53,072 bases of DNA from Susulua sp964536195 (GCA_964536195.1 CAZHVO010000001.1:1-53072), one strand, 5' to 3'. Shown: positions 16,158 through 24,728, counted from the stretch's first letter. Notes: generated by a model not told the origin, from the sequence alone. A program made the numbers and translations.

Positions 16158-17675
16158 ATGGTTAAGCGATTAGGTTTTGATAATGAAAAATACCTTAAAG
16201 AGCAAACTAAAGCTATATTAGAGCGAGTCGAGAGGTTTAATAACAAACTTTACCTTGAGTTTGGTGGCAAGATTGTTTTTGACTATCATGCCTCAAGAGT
16301 TCTGCCAGGATTTGATCCTAATGTAAAGATGAGACTTTTGCAGAAGCTTAAAGATAAAGCTGACATTATCCTTTGTATCTATGCTGGTGATATCGAAAGA
16401 AGAAAAGTTAGAGCTGATTTTGGTATTACCTATGATGTCGACGCTTTAAAGCTAATTGACGATTTAAGGAGTTGGGGTATTAACATAGCAGCAGTGGTAA
16501 TAACTCGTTTTGATAATCAAACTTCAGCTAAAATATTCAAAAATAAATTAGAGCGCAGAAATATGAAGGTTTACACCCATTCATTTACTAAGGGTTATCC
16601 TACAGATGTGGATTTAATTGTAAGTGATCAGGGCTATGGTGCAGATACTTATATTGAGACCAAAAAGCCGCTAGTTGTAGTTACTGGCCCTGGACCAGGA
16701 AGTGGAAAACTTGCCACTTGTCTTTGTCAGCTTTACCATGAATATAAAAGGGGAGTAAAGGCAGGCTATGCAAAGTTTGAAACCTTTCCGATTTGGAATA
16801 TTCCTCTTAAACATCCGGTTAATATCGCTTATGAGGCAGCCACCGCAGATTTGCGAGACTTTAATCTCGTTGATCCCTTTCACCTAGAGGCTTATAAAGA
16901 GACAGCAATTAATTACAATCGAGACGTTGATGCTTTTCCTCTTGTTGAGCGGATAATAGAGAAAATTACTGGGGCTGAATCAATATATAAATCTCCTACT
17001 GATATGGGAGTAAATAGAGCTGGTTTTGGAATTGTAGATGATGATGCTGTTAAGACTGAAGCAAAACAGGAGATCATCCGCAGGTTTTTTAGATATAGGT
17101 GTGAATATGCAATGGGTTTTAGCGATAAGGGGACAGTCGAGCGAATAGAACAACTTATGGAGGAGTTAAACCTTAAACCTGAAGATCGATGTGTTGTTAA
17201 ACCAGCCAATGATGCTGTTAGTGAGGCTGAAGATAAGAAAAAGGGGCATGGAGGGGTTTTTTGCGGTTCAGCTATAGAGCTTAAAAGTGGTAAGATAGTT
17301 ACTGGAAAGAATTCCAACCTGATGCATGCAACAGCTAGCCTTGTTCTTAATACTGTAAAAGAGTTAGCAGGGATACCGGACAAAATTCATCTCTTGGCGC
17401 CAACAATAATAGAATCGATAGGAAAGTTAAAGAAAAGTGTTTCTGGTTCCAAAGCAGTAAGCCTGGATTTGGAGGAGACTTTAATTGCCTTAAGCATTAG
17501 TGCTGCTACTAATCCAACATCTCAATTAGCTATGGAGAAACTGAAAGAACTTGGAGGATGTGAAGTGCATACAACTCATATACCTACACCGGGCGATGAA
17601 GCCGGGTTGCGTAAGCTAGGGGTTAATCTTACCAGTGAACCAAATTTTTCTTCCAAGAGTCTTTTTATAACATAA
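16158..17675 (+). CDS. DUF1846 (UPF0371) family protein
   Basis: A 505-residue protein of a conserved family without a settled biochemical role. It begins GFDNEKYLKEQTKAILERV and contains the family's signature FGGKIVFDYHASRVLPGFDP. A glycine-rich VVTGPGPGSGKLATCLCQLYHEY segment looks like a nucleotide- or phosphate-binding loop. An upstream ATG at 16119 is in frame. The ATG at 16158 is chosen because AAAGGGGGAG is well placed and family alignment starts there. It is followed after 34 bases by the PurF-like gene and a terminator, so the pair forms a two-gene operon. The pairing suggests a joint role in amide or phosphoribosyl chemistry, but no function is assigned. Confidence 0.88.
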   Translation: MVKRLGFDNEKYLKEQTKAILERVERFNNKLYLEFGGKIVFDYHASRVLPGFDPNVKMRLLQKLKDKADIILCIYAGDIERRKVRADFGITYDVDALKLIDDLRSWGINIAAVVITRFDNQTSAKIFKNKLERRNMKVYTHSFTKGYPTDVDLIVSDQGYGADTYIETKKPLVVVTGPGPGSGKLATCLCQLYHEYKRGVKAGYAKFETFPIWNIPLKHPVNIAYEAATADLRDFNLVDPFHLEAYKETAINYNRDVDAFPLVERIIEKITGAESIYKSPTDMGVNRAGFGIVDDDAVKTEAKQEIIRRFFRYRCEYAMGFSDKGTVERIEQLMEELNLKPEDRCVVKPANDAVSEAEDKKKGHGGVFCGSAIELKSGKIVTGKNSNLMHATASLVLNTVKELAGIPDKIHLLAPTIIESIGKLKKSVSGSKAVSLDLEETLIALSISAATNPTSQLAMEKLKELGGCEVHTTHIPTPGDEAGLRKLGVNLTSEPNFSSKSLFIT

Positions 17676-17709
17676 TGATACAGACGTTCTACTAAATCGG
17701 AGGTAATAA

Positions 17710-19158
17710 ATGAGCGGAATTTTTGGTGTAGTTTCGAAGGAAGATTGCGTAGATACTTTGTTTTATTGTACCGATTACCACTCTCATCTAGGAACTGAAT
17801 ATGGAGGCATGGCAGTTCTTGGTGATGAATTCCAACGCCAGATTCATAAGATATCCCAGAGTCAATTCAAGTCAAAATTCTATGACGATTATCAACATAT
17901 GAAAGGTAACAAAGGCATTGGCGTTATTAGTGCTCTTGAAGAGCAGCCGATATATTTGAGCTCTAAGTTTGGCCCTTTTTGTATAGTTACCAATGGATTT
18001 GTCGAGAATAAGTCAGATTTAATAGCAGGTCTTTTTAGAAAAGGAGTGTCCTTTGCTGAGGTAAGTAAAGGCGGGGCCAATGACACAGAGCTTATAGCAA
18101 AGCTTATAAGTCAGGGTGATGACTTGGTAGATGGTATCGAGAAGATGCTCGATCAGATTAAGGGTTCTTGTTCACTATTATTGCTACATAAAGATGGAGT
18201 CTACGCCGCCAGGGATAGATTTGGCTATACTCCTCTTGTAGTGGGGAAGCGTAATGGTGCTGTGGCTGTTACTTCTGAAACTTGTGCTTTTCCTAATAGT
18301 AATTTCGAAGTAGTTAAGTATTTAGAGCCCGGCGAGATAGTTTTAATAAACGAAAAAGGCATGAACCAAAAAAAGCCCGGCAGAGACATAAATCAAATTT
18401 GTGCTTTTCTTTGGATTTATACAGGATTTCCGGCCTCAAGTTATGAAGGGGTAAATACCGAGGTAGTAAGAGAGAGGTGCGGACGGGCCTTAGCTAAGCA
18501 TGATAAAGATATTAACGTAGATGTAGTTTCCGGGGTTCCTGATTCAGGTACTGCTCATGCTATAGGGTATGCTATGGAAAGCGGTAGCCCCTATCGGCGA
18601 CCATTAATAAAATATACTCCTGGGTACGGAAGAAGCTATACTCCACCTTCTCAAGAAACACGCGATTTAGTTGCCAAGATGAAACTTATTCCTATAAAGG
18701 AGATAATTGAAGGCAATAAAATTGTTGTTTGTGATGACTCTATAGTGAGGGGAACCCAGCTTAAGAATTTTACTATAAAGAAGCTTTGGGATTATGACGC
18801 TAAGGAAGTTCATGTAAGATCGGCTTGTCCACCCTTGATGTTTCCTTGCCGATTTAATCTATCAACACGCAGCATTAATGAACTTGCTGCTAGAAAAGCT
18901 ATTCGCAGTATTGAAGGTTATGACTTAGAAGATGTCTCTGAATACACTGATTACAACTCTGAAAAATACAAAAAAATGATAAAGTGGATCGCTAAAGACT
19001 TGGGAGTTACCACCCTTAGGTATCAGACTGTGAATGATATGGTTGAAGCTATTGGTTTACCTAAAGAGAGACTTTGTCTCTATTGTTGGACCGGCGGATG
19101 TCCGCAAAAGCAAGGATGTGAAGGTGGCTGCTGCTCAACCGCTCAAGAAGCAAAATAA
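17710..19158 (+). CDS. PurF-like amidophosphoribosyltransferase lacking the catalytic Cys1
   Basis: A 482-residue protein with the two PurF domains. Classical PurF starts Met-Cys-Gly-Ile and uses that cysteine as glutaminase nucleophile; this one starts MSGIFGV, with serine. The HRGQES and RYST motifs that hold glutamine are also changed (HLGTEYGG near residue 26; GIGVIS near 70). The phosphoribosyltransferase loop VCDDSIVRGT (340-349) is intact. The four cysteines equivalent to the Bacillus PurF Fe-S ligands are present (Cys231, 380, 456, 459), plus a cysteine-rich tail. Ser-type relatives exist in Bacteroidetes and Clostridia, from memory. It may use free ammonia or do a different reaction. 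Ribosome site CGGAGG. Confidence 0.85.
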   Translation: MSGIFGVVSKEDCVDTLFYCTDYHSHLGTEYGGMAVLGDEFQRQIHKISQSQFKSKFYDDYQHMKGNKGIGVISALEEQPIYLSSKFGPFCIVTNGFVENKSDLIAGLFRKGVSFAEVSKGGANDTELIAKLISQGDDLVDGIEKMLDQIKGSCSLLLLHKDGVYAARDRFGYTPLVVGKRNGAVAVTSETCAFPNSNFEVVKYLEPGEIVLINEKGMNQKKPGRDINQICAFLWIYTGFPASSYEGVNTEVVRERCGRALAKHDKDINVDVVSGVPDSGTAHAIGYAMESGSPYRRPLIKYTPGYGRSYTPPSQETRDLVAKMKLIPIKEIIEGNKIVVCDDSIVRGTQLKNFTIKKLWDYDAKEVHVRSACPPLMFPCRFNLSTRSINELAARKAIRSIEGYDLEDVSEYTDYNSEKYKKMIKWIAKDLGVTTLRYQTVNDMVEAIGLPKERLCLYCWTGGCPQKQGCEGGCCSTAQEAK

Positions 19159-19187
19159 GGTATTGTAGAACTTAAAGTTAGTAAGAT

Positions 19188-19226
19188 AATAGCGCTTTTG
19201 TCTGTTAAGATGAAAGCGCTATTTTT
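19188..19226 (+). terminator. Terminator after the PurF-like gene
   Basis: A perfect 11-base stem (AATAGCGCTTT at 19188-19198 with AAAGCGCTATT at 19213-19223) followed by a T run. Confidence 0.85.
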
Positions 19227-19478
19227 ATGTTAAAGAAACCCCCTCCCTAAAAGGGAGAGGGCCCGTGGCATTTGATCCCTCGAAAGGAATCCTTATTAAA
19301 GCATAACACCCTTTTTACTTGTCTCGCAAGGGTTTATAAATCTTTTTTTGAAATCGTTTTCATTGGGAAACGGCTCTAAAACCTCACAGTAGGTCCTATT
19401 AACTAGACCTAGATAGAAGAAAAAATAGTCGCTGTACCTATAAACCGTTTCTATTAGTCATCTTTAACCTATTCTTAT
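19227..19478. other. Non-coding region upstream of the prepilin gene
   Basis: No open reading frame is visible. The region holds a small hairpin CTCCCT/AGGGAG (19243-19257) and, on the + strand, a CGTTTTC/GGGAAACG hairpin (around 19348-19365). A third hairpin, TAGGTC/GACCTA, lies around 19392-19413. The last two could form a structured leader or be remnants of repeats. I do not recognise a known riboswitch. Confidence 0.4.
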
Positions 19479-19508
19479 TTGACATAGAGGAAGAGAGCGT
19501 GGTATAAA
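19479..19508 (+). promoter_or_regulatory. Promoter of the prepilin gene
   Basis: TTGACA (19479-19484), an 18-base spacer and TATAAA (19503-19508), with the start codon 22 bases later and AGGGAGGGG as ribosome site. Confidence 0.7.
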
Positions 19509-19530
19509 AAAGATAGATAGGGAGGGGTCT

Positions 19531-19983
19531 ATGTTAATAGGGCCACAAAAAGTAAGTAAAAATAGGCATTTTGTGAGAGGGAGAAAGGGATTTACACTTA
19601 TGGAGCTGGTAATCGTAGTGGTTATCATAGCCATTTTGGCTGCTATCGGTCTTCCTCATTACTTCCGGGCAATCAGGAAGGCAAAGATAGGAAAGCCAAG
19701 GGGAAACTTAGGAGAAATTAGAAAAGTGCAGTTGGCTTTCGAAGCAGTTACCGGGTCCTGGATCGTGATGCCTCTTAGCCAAACTGTTTCTTTGCAGGTT
19801 GACCTCGATGATGCCGAACAAGACAATGATCACACAACTGGTACTGATATCCGGTTATCCTTTTTTGATAGGGATTATACTTATGTTCGAGCCGGTGATG
19901 TTGTTATTGCTGCACCGGTGAATGCAGCATCAGGTTTACCCACCAACACTCTGAATTTAAGAACTGGTGTAGTTAATTGGTAA
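19531..19983 (+). CDS. Type IV prepilin / type II pseudopilin
   Basis: A 150-residue prepilin. A basic 20-residue leader ends in RKG and is followed by FTLMELVIVVVIIAILAAIG. This is the classic type III signal, with peptidase cleavage after Gly20 and Glu at position +5. The mature part has the hydrophobic helix and then a short globular domain of about 100 residues, like minor pilins or GspG/PulG pseudopilins. It acts in the inner membrane and periplasm as a fibre subunit. No pilus assembly genes are nearby, so it looks like an orphan gene transcribed from its own promoter. A repeat cluster follows it. Confidence 0.88.
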   Translation: MLIGPQKVSKNRHFVRGRKGFTLMELVIVVVIIAILAAIGLPHYFRAIRKAKIGKPRGNLGEIRKVQLAFEAVTGSWIVMPLSQTVSLQVDLDDAEQDNDHTTGTDIRLSFFDRDYTYVRAGDVVIAAPVNAASGLPTNTLNLRTGVVNW

Positions 19984-20054
19984 TAAAAATTTGATACAAC
20001 TGGTTTAATATTTCCCTTTACAAGTTAATATGGGCATTGTATAATTCTCCATTA

Positions 20055-20099
20055 GATCCTTCGGCTTCGCCTGACTGTTGTCAGGCTTCGCTCAGGATC
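20055..20099. repeat. Palindromic repeat, copy R2a
   Basis: Bounded by GATCCT (20055-20060) and AGGATC (20094-20099), with an internal CCTGAC/GTCAGG stem. The ends are identical to copy R1. Confidence 0.8.
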
Positions 20100-20102
20100 A
20101 AT

Positions 20103-20155
20103 TCGATGCTTCGAGAATACTCAGCATCGACCCTGAGCATTGTCGAATGGGTCGA
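20103..20155. repeat. Palindromic repeat, copy R2b (same type as the kdsA insert)
   Basis: Stems TCGATGCT/AGCATCGA (20103-20110 with 20123-20130) and TCGACCC/GGGTCGA (20127-20133 with 20149-20155). The copy inside kdsA has the same layout with TTGATGCT/AGCATCAA and TCAACCC/GGGTTGA, so pairing is kept by changes on both sides. It ends 41 bases before hisG. Confidence 0.85.
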
Positions 20156-20196
20156 CTACAGTCCGCCTTCGGCGAACTAAGTTTCATTGAACAGAT

Positions 20197-21072
20197 ATGG
20201 CAATATTAAAATTAGGAATACCTAAAGGAAGCCTGCAGGAGAAGACATTAGAACTTTTGCGTATGGCCGGTTTCAATGTTTACCTAAGCTCACGGTCATA
20301 TTTCCCTTCTATCGACGATGACGAGATTGAAGTTGTGCTTATTAGGGCCCAGGAGATGTCTCGTTACGTTGAAGAAGGAGTCTTAGACTGTGGTATTACC
20401 GGTGAAGATTGGATTTTAGAGAATGGCTCAAGTGTTCTGAAATTATCCCAGTTACCTTATGCTAAGCAAACGCTTAACCCGGTAAGATGGGTAGTTGCAG
20501 TAAGAGAGGATTCCCGAATAAAGAAACTAAAGGATTTAAAAGGCAAACGGGTAGCCACAGAGCTATTAAAGTATACTAAGAGATTTTTTAAGGCTAAAAA
20601 GATAGATGTAGACATAGAGTTTAGTTGGGGCGCTACTGAAGTTAAGGTAAAAAGCGGTCTAGTTGATGCAATAGTTGAGCTTACCGAGACTGGCACAAGT
20701 CTGCGAGCTAATGGTTTAAAGATAATCGATACGGTATGTACTTCCACTACTCAGTTTATTGCTAATAAGTCTTCTTATGGAAGTAAGTGGAAGAAGAAAA
20801 AGATGCAGCAGGTTTTATTGCTTCTTAAAGGAGCCTTAGAAGCTAGAGCTAAAGTTGGTCTTAAGCTAAATGTTAAAAAGGAGAATCTGGATAAGGTCTT
20901 ATCTATTCTTCCAGCATTGAAGAAGCCAACGATTTCTCATCTAACCTTAAAGAATTGGGTTGCTTGTGAGGTTATTGTCGAAGAGAGCCAAGTACGTAAA
21001 ATTTTACCTTTATTGAAGGAAAATGGGGCCCAAGGGATAATAGAGTACCCCTTAAATAAAGTTATCTATTAG
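20197..21072 (+). CDS. hisG: ATP phosphoribosyltransferase, long form
   Basis: A 291-residue protein that catalyses the first step of histidine synthesis, joining ATP and PRPP. It starts LKLGIPKGSLQEKTLELLRMAG, with CGITGEDWI and the DAIVELTETGTSLRANGL segment that binds the PRPP phosphate. The extra C-terminal domain (about residues 215-291, KPTISHL...WVACEVIVEE) is the ACT-like regulatory domain that binds histidine, so it does not need HisZ. No other his genes are adjacent. The region upstream is packed with palindromic repeats and has no clear ribosome site. Confidence 0.95.
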   Translation: MAILKLGIPKGSLQEKTLELLRMAGFNVYLSSRSYFPSIDDDEIEVVLIRAQEMSRYVEEGVLDCGITGEDWILENGSSVLKLSQLPYAKQTLNPVRWVVAVREDSRIKKLKDLKGKRVATELLKYTKRFFKAKKIDVDIEFSWGATEVKVKSGLVDAIVELTETGTSLRANGLKIIDTVCTSTTQFIANKSSYGSKWKKKKMQQVLLLLKGALEARAKVGLKLNVKKENLDKVLSILPALKKPTISHLTLKNWVACEVIVEESQVRKILPLLKENGAQGIIEYPLNKVIY

Positions 21073-21094
21073 CATATAGACTACGGGAGTAAAC

Positions 21095-21184
21095 ATGCCT
21101 TGTGGAAAGAAAAAGAAGCTAAAAAAAGTAAAAAGACACTGGTTTAAAAAAAGAAGAAAGCAGCAAAGGCATAAGTCTAAATAA
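21095..21184 (+). CDS. Very small basic protein (29 aa)
   Basis: ATG at 21095, stop at 21182-21184. The product is 29 residues, roughly half of them Lys or Arg (MPCGKKKKLKKVKRH at the start, then WFKKRRKQQRHKSK). GGGAG lies 6-7 bases upstream of ATG. It fits between hisG and the TPR gene with short gaps. Composition and size resemble tiny ribosome-associated proteins such as the bacterial AURKAIP1/COX24-like or bTHX families. That resemblance is loose, and the gene could be spurious. Confidence 0.5.
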   Translation: MPCGKKKKLKKVKRHWFKKRRKQQRHKSK

Positions 21185-21190
21185 TCATCA

Positions 21191-22159
21191 ATGAGATTTT
21201 TTCTGATTTTCATTATTTCATGTCTCATCGCGCCTTTATCTTTCCCCCAAAGTCAAAAGGCTCTTACTAATCTCTATAGTAATTACATAAAAGGACTTCT
21301 TTACGCTGAAAAGGGAGAATACCTTAAAAGCTTAGAAGAGTTAGAGCGTGCTAAGACTGGCGACCCTCAATCTATTCATATCCGTTTAAAAATTGCTTCA
21401 GTTCTGATTCGCTTAGAGCGTCTTGATGAAGCCGAAGTAGTATTAAAAGAAGCTAAAGAAATTGATCCTGAGAACTTGGACCTTTCTTTGGCCCTAATTT
21501 TTGTTTACTCATATGGCCAGAGGGATGAAGATCTGGAGACTGAATATGAGATTTTTTTGAAAAAAGCTCATGATGAAAAACCTAAAGATATAGGTATATC
21601 TGAATATCTAGCCCAATTCTATTTTTACAAGAAGAGGCCTCAGGAGGCAATTGACGTATACGAGAAGATTTTAGAAAGCAACCCTGATTATGTCGAAGCA
21701 CTTTTTTGGTTAGGTTATCTTTATGAAGATTGCGGCCAACGCGGCAAGGCTTTAAAAACATGGGAGAGAGGAGCAGATCTTGATTCTTCTTTTGCCCCAA
21801 TTTTGAATTGCTTAGGTTATACTTATGCTGAAGAAGGAATTAAACTTGACCAGGCTGAAGAAATGGTAAAAAAAGCCTTAGAGGAGGAGCCGGAAAACGG
21901 AGCCTATCTAGATAGCTTAGGTTGGGTTTATTATAAGAAGGGAGACATAGAGAAGGCTAAGGAGTATACTCTTAAAGCTGTAGACTTGATTAAAGATCCT
22001 GACGTATATGAACATCTCGGAGATATTTATATTAGCTTGGGTAATCAAGAGGAGGGGGTTCGTTACTATCAAGAAGGACTTTTGCGTTTCCCCGGCGATA
22101 AAGGCTTAGAATTAAAACTTAAAAAATATGGAAAAGAAGATAAGTTTCCTAAAAGATAA
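21191..22159 (+). CDS. Secreted TPR-repeat protein
   Basis: A 322-residue protein with an N-terminal signal peptide (MRFFLIFIISCLIAPLSFPQS). The rest is tetratricopeptide repeats: GLLYAEKGEYLKSLEELERA, ASVLIRLERLDEAEVVLKEA, YFYKKRPQEAIDVYEKIL, GWVYYKKGDIEKAKEY and more. TPRs form a helical scaffold for protein binding, probably in the periplasm. There is no lipobox cysteine. The partner is unknown. Its last 32 bases overlap the start of the transketolase gene, so it is likely part of an operon with it, although no functional link is evident. Confidence 0.85.
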   Translation: MRFFLIFIISCLIAPLSFPQSQKALTNLYSNYIKGLLYAEKGEYLKSLEELERAKTGDPQSIHIRLKIASVLIRLERLDEAEVVLKEAKEIDPENLDLSLALIFVYSYGQRDEDLETEYEIFLKKAHDEKPKDIGISEYLAQFYFYKKRPQEAIDVYEKILESNPDYVEALFWLGYLYEDCGQRGKALKTWERGADLDSSFAPILNCLGYTYAEEGIKLDQAEEMVKKALEEEPENGAYLDSLGWVYYKKGDIEKAKEYTLKAVDLIKDPDVYEHLGDIYISLGNQEEGVRYYQEGLLRFPGDKGLELKLKKYGKEDKFPKR

Positions 22160-22961
22160 GGCTAATACAATCAGAAAACTGATTATTGAGATGTTAGCTG
22201 AGGCTAAGAGTGGGCATCCCGGAGGGTCTCTTTCAGCTACAGAGATTATTGCTTGTCTTTACTTTGAAGTTATGCGCCATAATCCTAAGGATCCTGATTG
22301 GTTAGAAAGGGATAGGTTTCATCTTTCTAAAGGGCATTGTTGTCCGGCTGTTTATTCTAGCTTAGCTTTGAGCGGATATTTTTCTGTTGAGGAGTTGATG
22401 AAGTTAAGAAAAATTGGTTGTCTTCTTCAAGGCCATCCTGATCGAAATATTCCCGGGATAGAAGTAGCTAGTGGATCTTTGGGCCAGGGCTTATCGGTTG
22501 CTTGTGGCATGAGTATGGCTGCTAAGATAGATAAGAAAGATACCCGAGTCTATTGTCTTATGGGTGATGGTGAGCTTCAAGAGGGGAATATTTGGGAAGC
22601 AGCAATGTCAGCAGCTCATTTTAAACTAGATAATCTTTGCGGGATCGTCGACTACAATCACTTTCAGATTGATGGACGAATTGAGGAAATAATGGATTTA
22701 GCGCCTCTGGCCGATAAATGGAAATCTTTTGGTTGGCATGTTATTCAATGCGATGGGCATAGCATAGAAGAATTACTTAGTGCATTCCAAGAAGCAAGGA
22801 CAATTAAACAAAAGCCAGCGATAATTATCGCCCAGACAGTTAAAGGAAAAGGGGTGTCTTTCATGGAACACGTAGTTGATTTCCACGGAAGAGCTCCTAC
22901 CAATGAGGAAAAAGATATTGCTTTAAGTGAACTAGAAAAAAACGACAAAGGGCAAGAGTAA
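22128..22961 (+). CDS. Transketolase, N-terminal (TPP-binding) subunit
   Basis: A 277-residue first half of a split transketolase. It contains SGHPGGSLSATEI, FHLSKGHCCPAVY, and the thiamine diphosphate/Mg motif GDGELQEGNIWEAAMSA...VDYN. Transketolase moves two-carbon units between sugars in the non-oxidative pentose phosphate pathway. Two-gene transketolases are common in archaea and many bacteria. The start overlaps the TPR gene by 32 bases but fits the family N-terminus (LKDKANTIRKLIIEML). Stop and next start overlap (TAATGG), so the halves are co-translated. The C-terminal subunit follows directly. Confidence 0.95.
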   Translation: MEKKISFLKDKANTIRKLIIEMLAEAKSGHPGGSLSATEIIACLYFEVMRHNPKDPDWLERDRFHLSKGHCCPAVYSSLALSGYFSVEELMKLRKIGCLLQGHPDRNIPGIEVASGSLGQGLSVACGMSMAAKIDKKDTRVYCLMGDGELQEGNIWEAAMSAAHFKLDNLCGIVDYNHFQIDGRIEEIMDLAPLADKWKSFGWHVIQCDGHSIEELLSAFQEARTIKQKPAIIIAQTVKGKGVSFMEHVVDFHGRAPTNEEKDIALSELEKNDKGQE

Positions 22962-23890
22962 TGGAGAAATTATATACCCGCGATGCTTACGGAAAGACAC
23001 TTCTGGAATTAGGCAAGAAGCATAAGGATTTAGTTGTTCTAGATGCTGACCTTTCTGGTTCAACACGTACTGCTTTTTTTGGCCGAGAATTTCCCGAGAG
23101 GTTTTTCAATTGTGGTGTTGCTGAGCAGAATATGATGGCTACTGCTGCTGGTTTAGCTAGCTGTGGTAAAATTGTTTTTGTTTCTACCTTTGCTATGTTT
23201 GCTACTGCTCGGGCACTTGATCAAGTAAGAAATACAATCTGCTACAATAACTTCAATGTTAAAATTGTGGCTACCCATGGGGGAATAACTGTCGGTGAAG
23301 ATGGAGCGTCGCATCAGGCCTTGGAGGATGTTAATCTTTTCAGGGCAATCCCTAATATGAAGATAATCATGCCTGCCGATGCGCCACAAACTAGAGAAGC
23401 AGTTATCACAGCCTATCAAACTCCCGGACCTTTTTACATTCGTTTAGGCCGTTCAAAAATTCCTACCCTTCAAAAGAAGAGCGATTTTGTCTTTGGGAAG
23501 GGGCAGATAATCGAAGAGGGCAAAGATTTAGCAATAATTACCTGTGGTATTATGGTTAATGAGTCACTAATGGCAAGAGAGATTCTAGGAAAGAAAGGAA
23601 TTTCGACAACAGTGGTAAATTTTCATACTATAAAACCGATTGATGAGGATTTATTGGTAAGTATTGCTAAGAAGCATAAGAAGATTCTTGTCTGCGAAGA
23701 GCACCAGATTACCGGTGGTCTCTTTTCAGCTGTTTCTGAGGTGCTGATTCGCAAATACCCGACGCAACTAAAGCCCATAGGGATAGAGGATGAATTTGGT
23801 CAATCCGGTTCACCTCAGGAGTTGATGGATTTTTATGGCCTCTCCGCTAGTAATATCGCTGAAAAAGCACAAGAGTTTTTGCGGCAGTAA
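22961..23890 (+). CDS. Transketolase, C-terminal (pyrimidine-binding) subunit
   Basis: A 309-residue second half of the split transketolase. It includes the TPP pyrimidine domain with the catalytic glutamate in NCGVAEQNMMATAAGLA, THGGITVGEDGASHQALEDV for substrate phosphate binding, and the C-terminal transketolase fold (CEEHQITGGLFSAVSE). Its closest general relatives also include DXS and pyruvate dehydrogenase E1-beta. The pairing with the upstream TPP subunit makes transketolase the best call. Its 3' end overlaps the annotated start of ispE. Confidence 0.95.
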   Translation: MEKLYTRDAYGKTLLELGKKHKDLVVLDADLSGSTRTAFFGREFPERFFNCGVAEQNMMATAAGLASCGKIVFVSTFAMFATARALDQVRNTICYNNFNVKIVATHGGITVGEDGASHQALEDVNLFRAIPNMKIIMPADAPQTREAVITAYQTPGPFYIRLGRSKIPTLQKKSDFVFGKGQIIEEGKDLAIITCGIMVNESLMAREILGKKGISTTVVNFHTIKPIDEDLLVSIAKKHKKILVCEEHQITGGLFSAVSEVLIRKYPTQLKPIGIEDEFGQSGSPQELMDFYGLSASNIAEKAQEFLRQ

Positions 23891-24728
23891 GATTAAAATT
23901 TTAAGTCCGGCCAAAATAAACCTTTACCTTAATATAAAAGGAAAGTATTCCGGTGGGTTCCACCGGCTAGAGAGCATTGTCGAGCGTATCTCTTTGTGCG
24001 ATCAGATTTCAGTTAGGATAACTAAAATCCCAGTAATAAAATTATCATCAAACCTCAAGAAGCTTGAAACCGACGATAATCTTGTATTTAAAGCTGCCCA
24101 ACTCTTGAGGAAGAAATTTAAGATTCCTTTCGGCTTTGATATTTTTCTCCAAAAAAGAATCCCTATAGGCGCTGGTTTAGGGGGAGGCTCATCCAATGCT
24201 GCTTCTACTCTTCTAGGGTTAAACCAGCTCCTTGATTTAAGGCTAAAAAGAGAGGAGTTTTACTCATTAGGCAGTCAACTCGGCAGCGACGTTAACTTCT
24301 TTCTTTCCCAGAGTCAATTTGCTTTTCTTACCGGTAGAGGCGAGAAGGTAACTCCTTTGAAGACTGGTAATAAATTCAACCATTTTATTATCTGGCCGGG
24401 CATATCTATATCTACTAAAAGGGTTTATACTGGTATGAGAGTAAAATTGACAAAATTTTTTAATAATGCTAATATAATGCGGTATGCTTTAAAGAAAGGT
24501 GATCTCCCTTTAATTAAAAAGAGCATTTTTAATGCTTTAGAAAAGAGAGCCCTTTCGCTTTATGCTGAGTTAGGACGAGTGAAAATGTACTTGGAGAAAA
24601 GAGGTATCTTCGCAAAAATAACCGGCTCAGGCAGTGCTTTTTATACAGTCGGTAATGCTATCTCTTTACCTGGGATAAGGAGATTAGTACCTAAAGAGTG
24701 GGCTGTATTTAGAGTCAACACTTTTTAA
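23835..24728 (+). CDS. ispE: 4-diphosphocytidyl-2-C-methyl-D-erythritol kinase
   Basis: A GHMP kinase of the MEP isoprenoid pathway. It has KILSPAKINLYLNIKGK at the start of the conserved region, the ATP loop PIGAGLGGGSSNAASTL, and the C-terminal KITGSGSAFYTV. The only standard in-frame start upstream of the conserved part is ATG at 23835. That choice adds 18 unconserved residues and overlaps the transketolase gene by 56 bases. An ATT codon at 23892, directly after the transketolase stop, would give the usual N-terminus, so a non-standard start is possible. As in Bacillus, ispE is followed by spoVG. Confidence 0.92.
   Translation: MASPLVISLKKHKSFCGSKIKILSPAKINLYLNIKGKYSGGFHRLESIVERISLCDQISVRITKIPVIKLSSNLKKLETDDNLVFKAAQLLRKKFKIPFGFDIFLQKRIPIGAGLGGGSSNAASTLLGLNQLLDLRLKREEFYSLGSQLGSDVNFFLSQSQFAFLTGRGEKVTPLKTGNKFNHFIIWPGISISTKRVYTGMRVKLTKFFNNANIMRYALKKGDLPLIKKSIFNALEKRALSLYAELGRVKMYLEKRGIFAKITGSGSAFYTVGNAISLPGIRRLVPKEWAVFRVNTF

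Noticed and set aside
19188..19226. Third member of the gdhA/carB leader family
   Set aside because: It shares GCGC and GTTAAGA, but the stem is perfect, begins one base after any -10-like sequence, and sits behind a gene: an ordinary terminator.
19310..19440. Cyclic di-GMP (GEMM) riboswitch before the prepilin gene
   Set aside because: The conserved core sequences and tetraloop receptor are not recognisable, and the likely promoter lies downstream.
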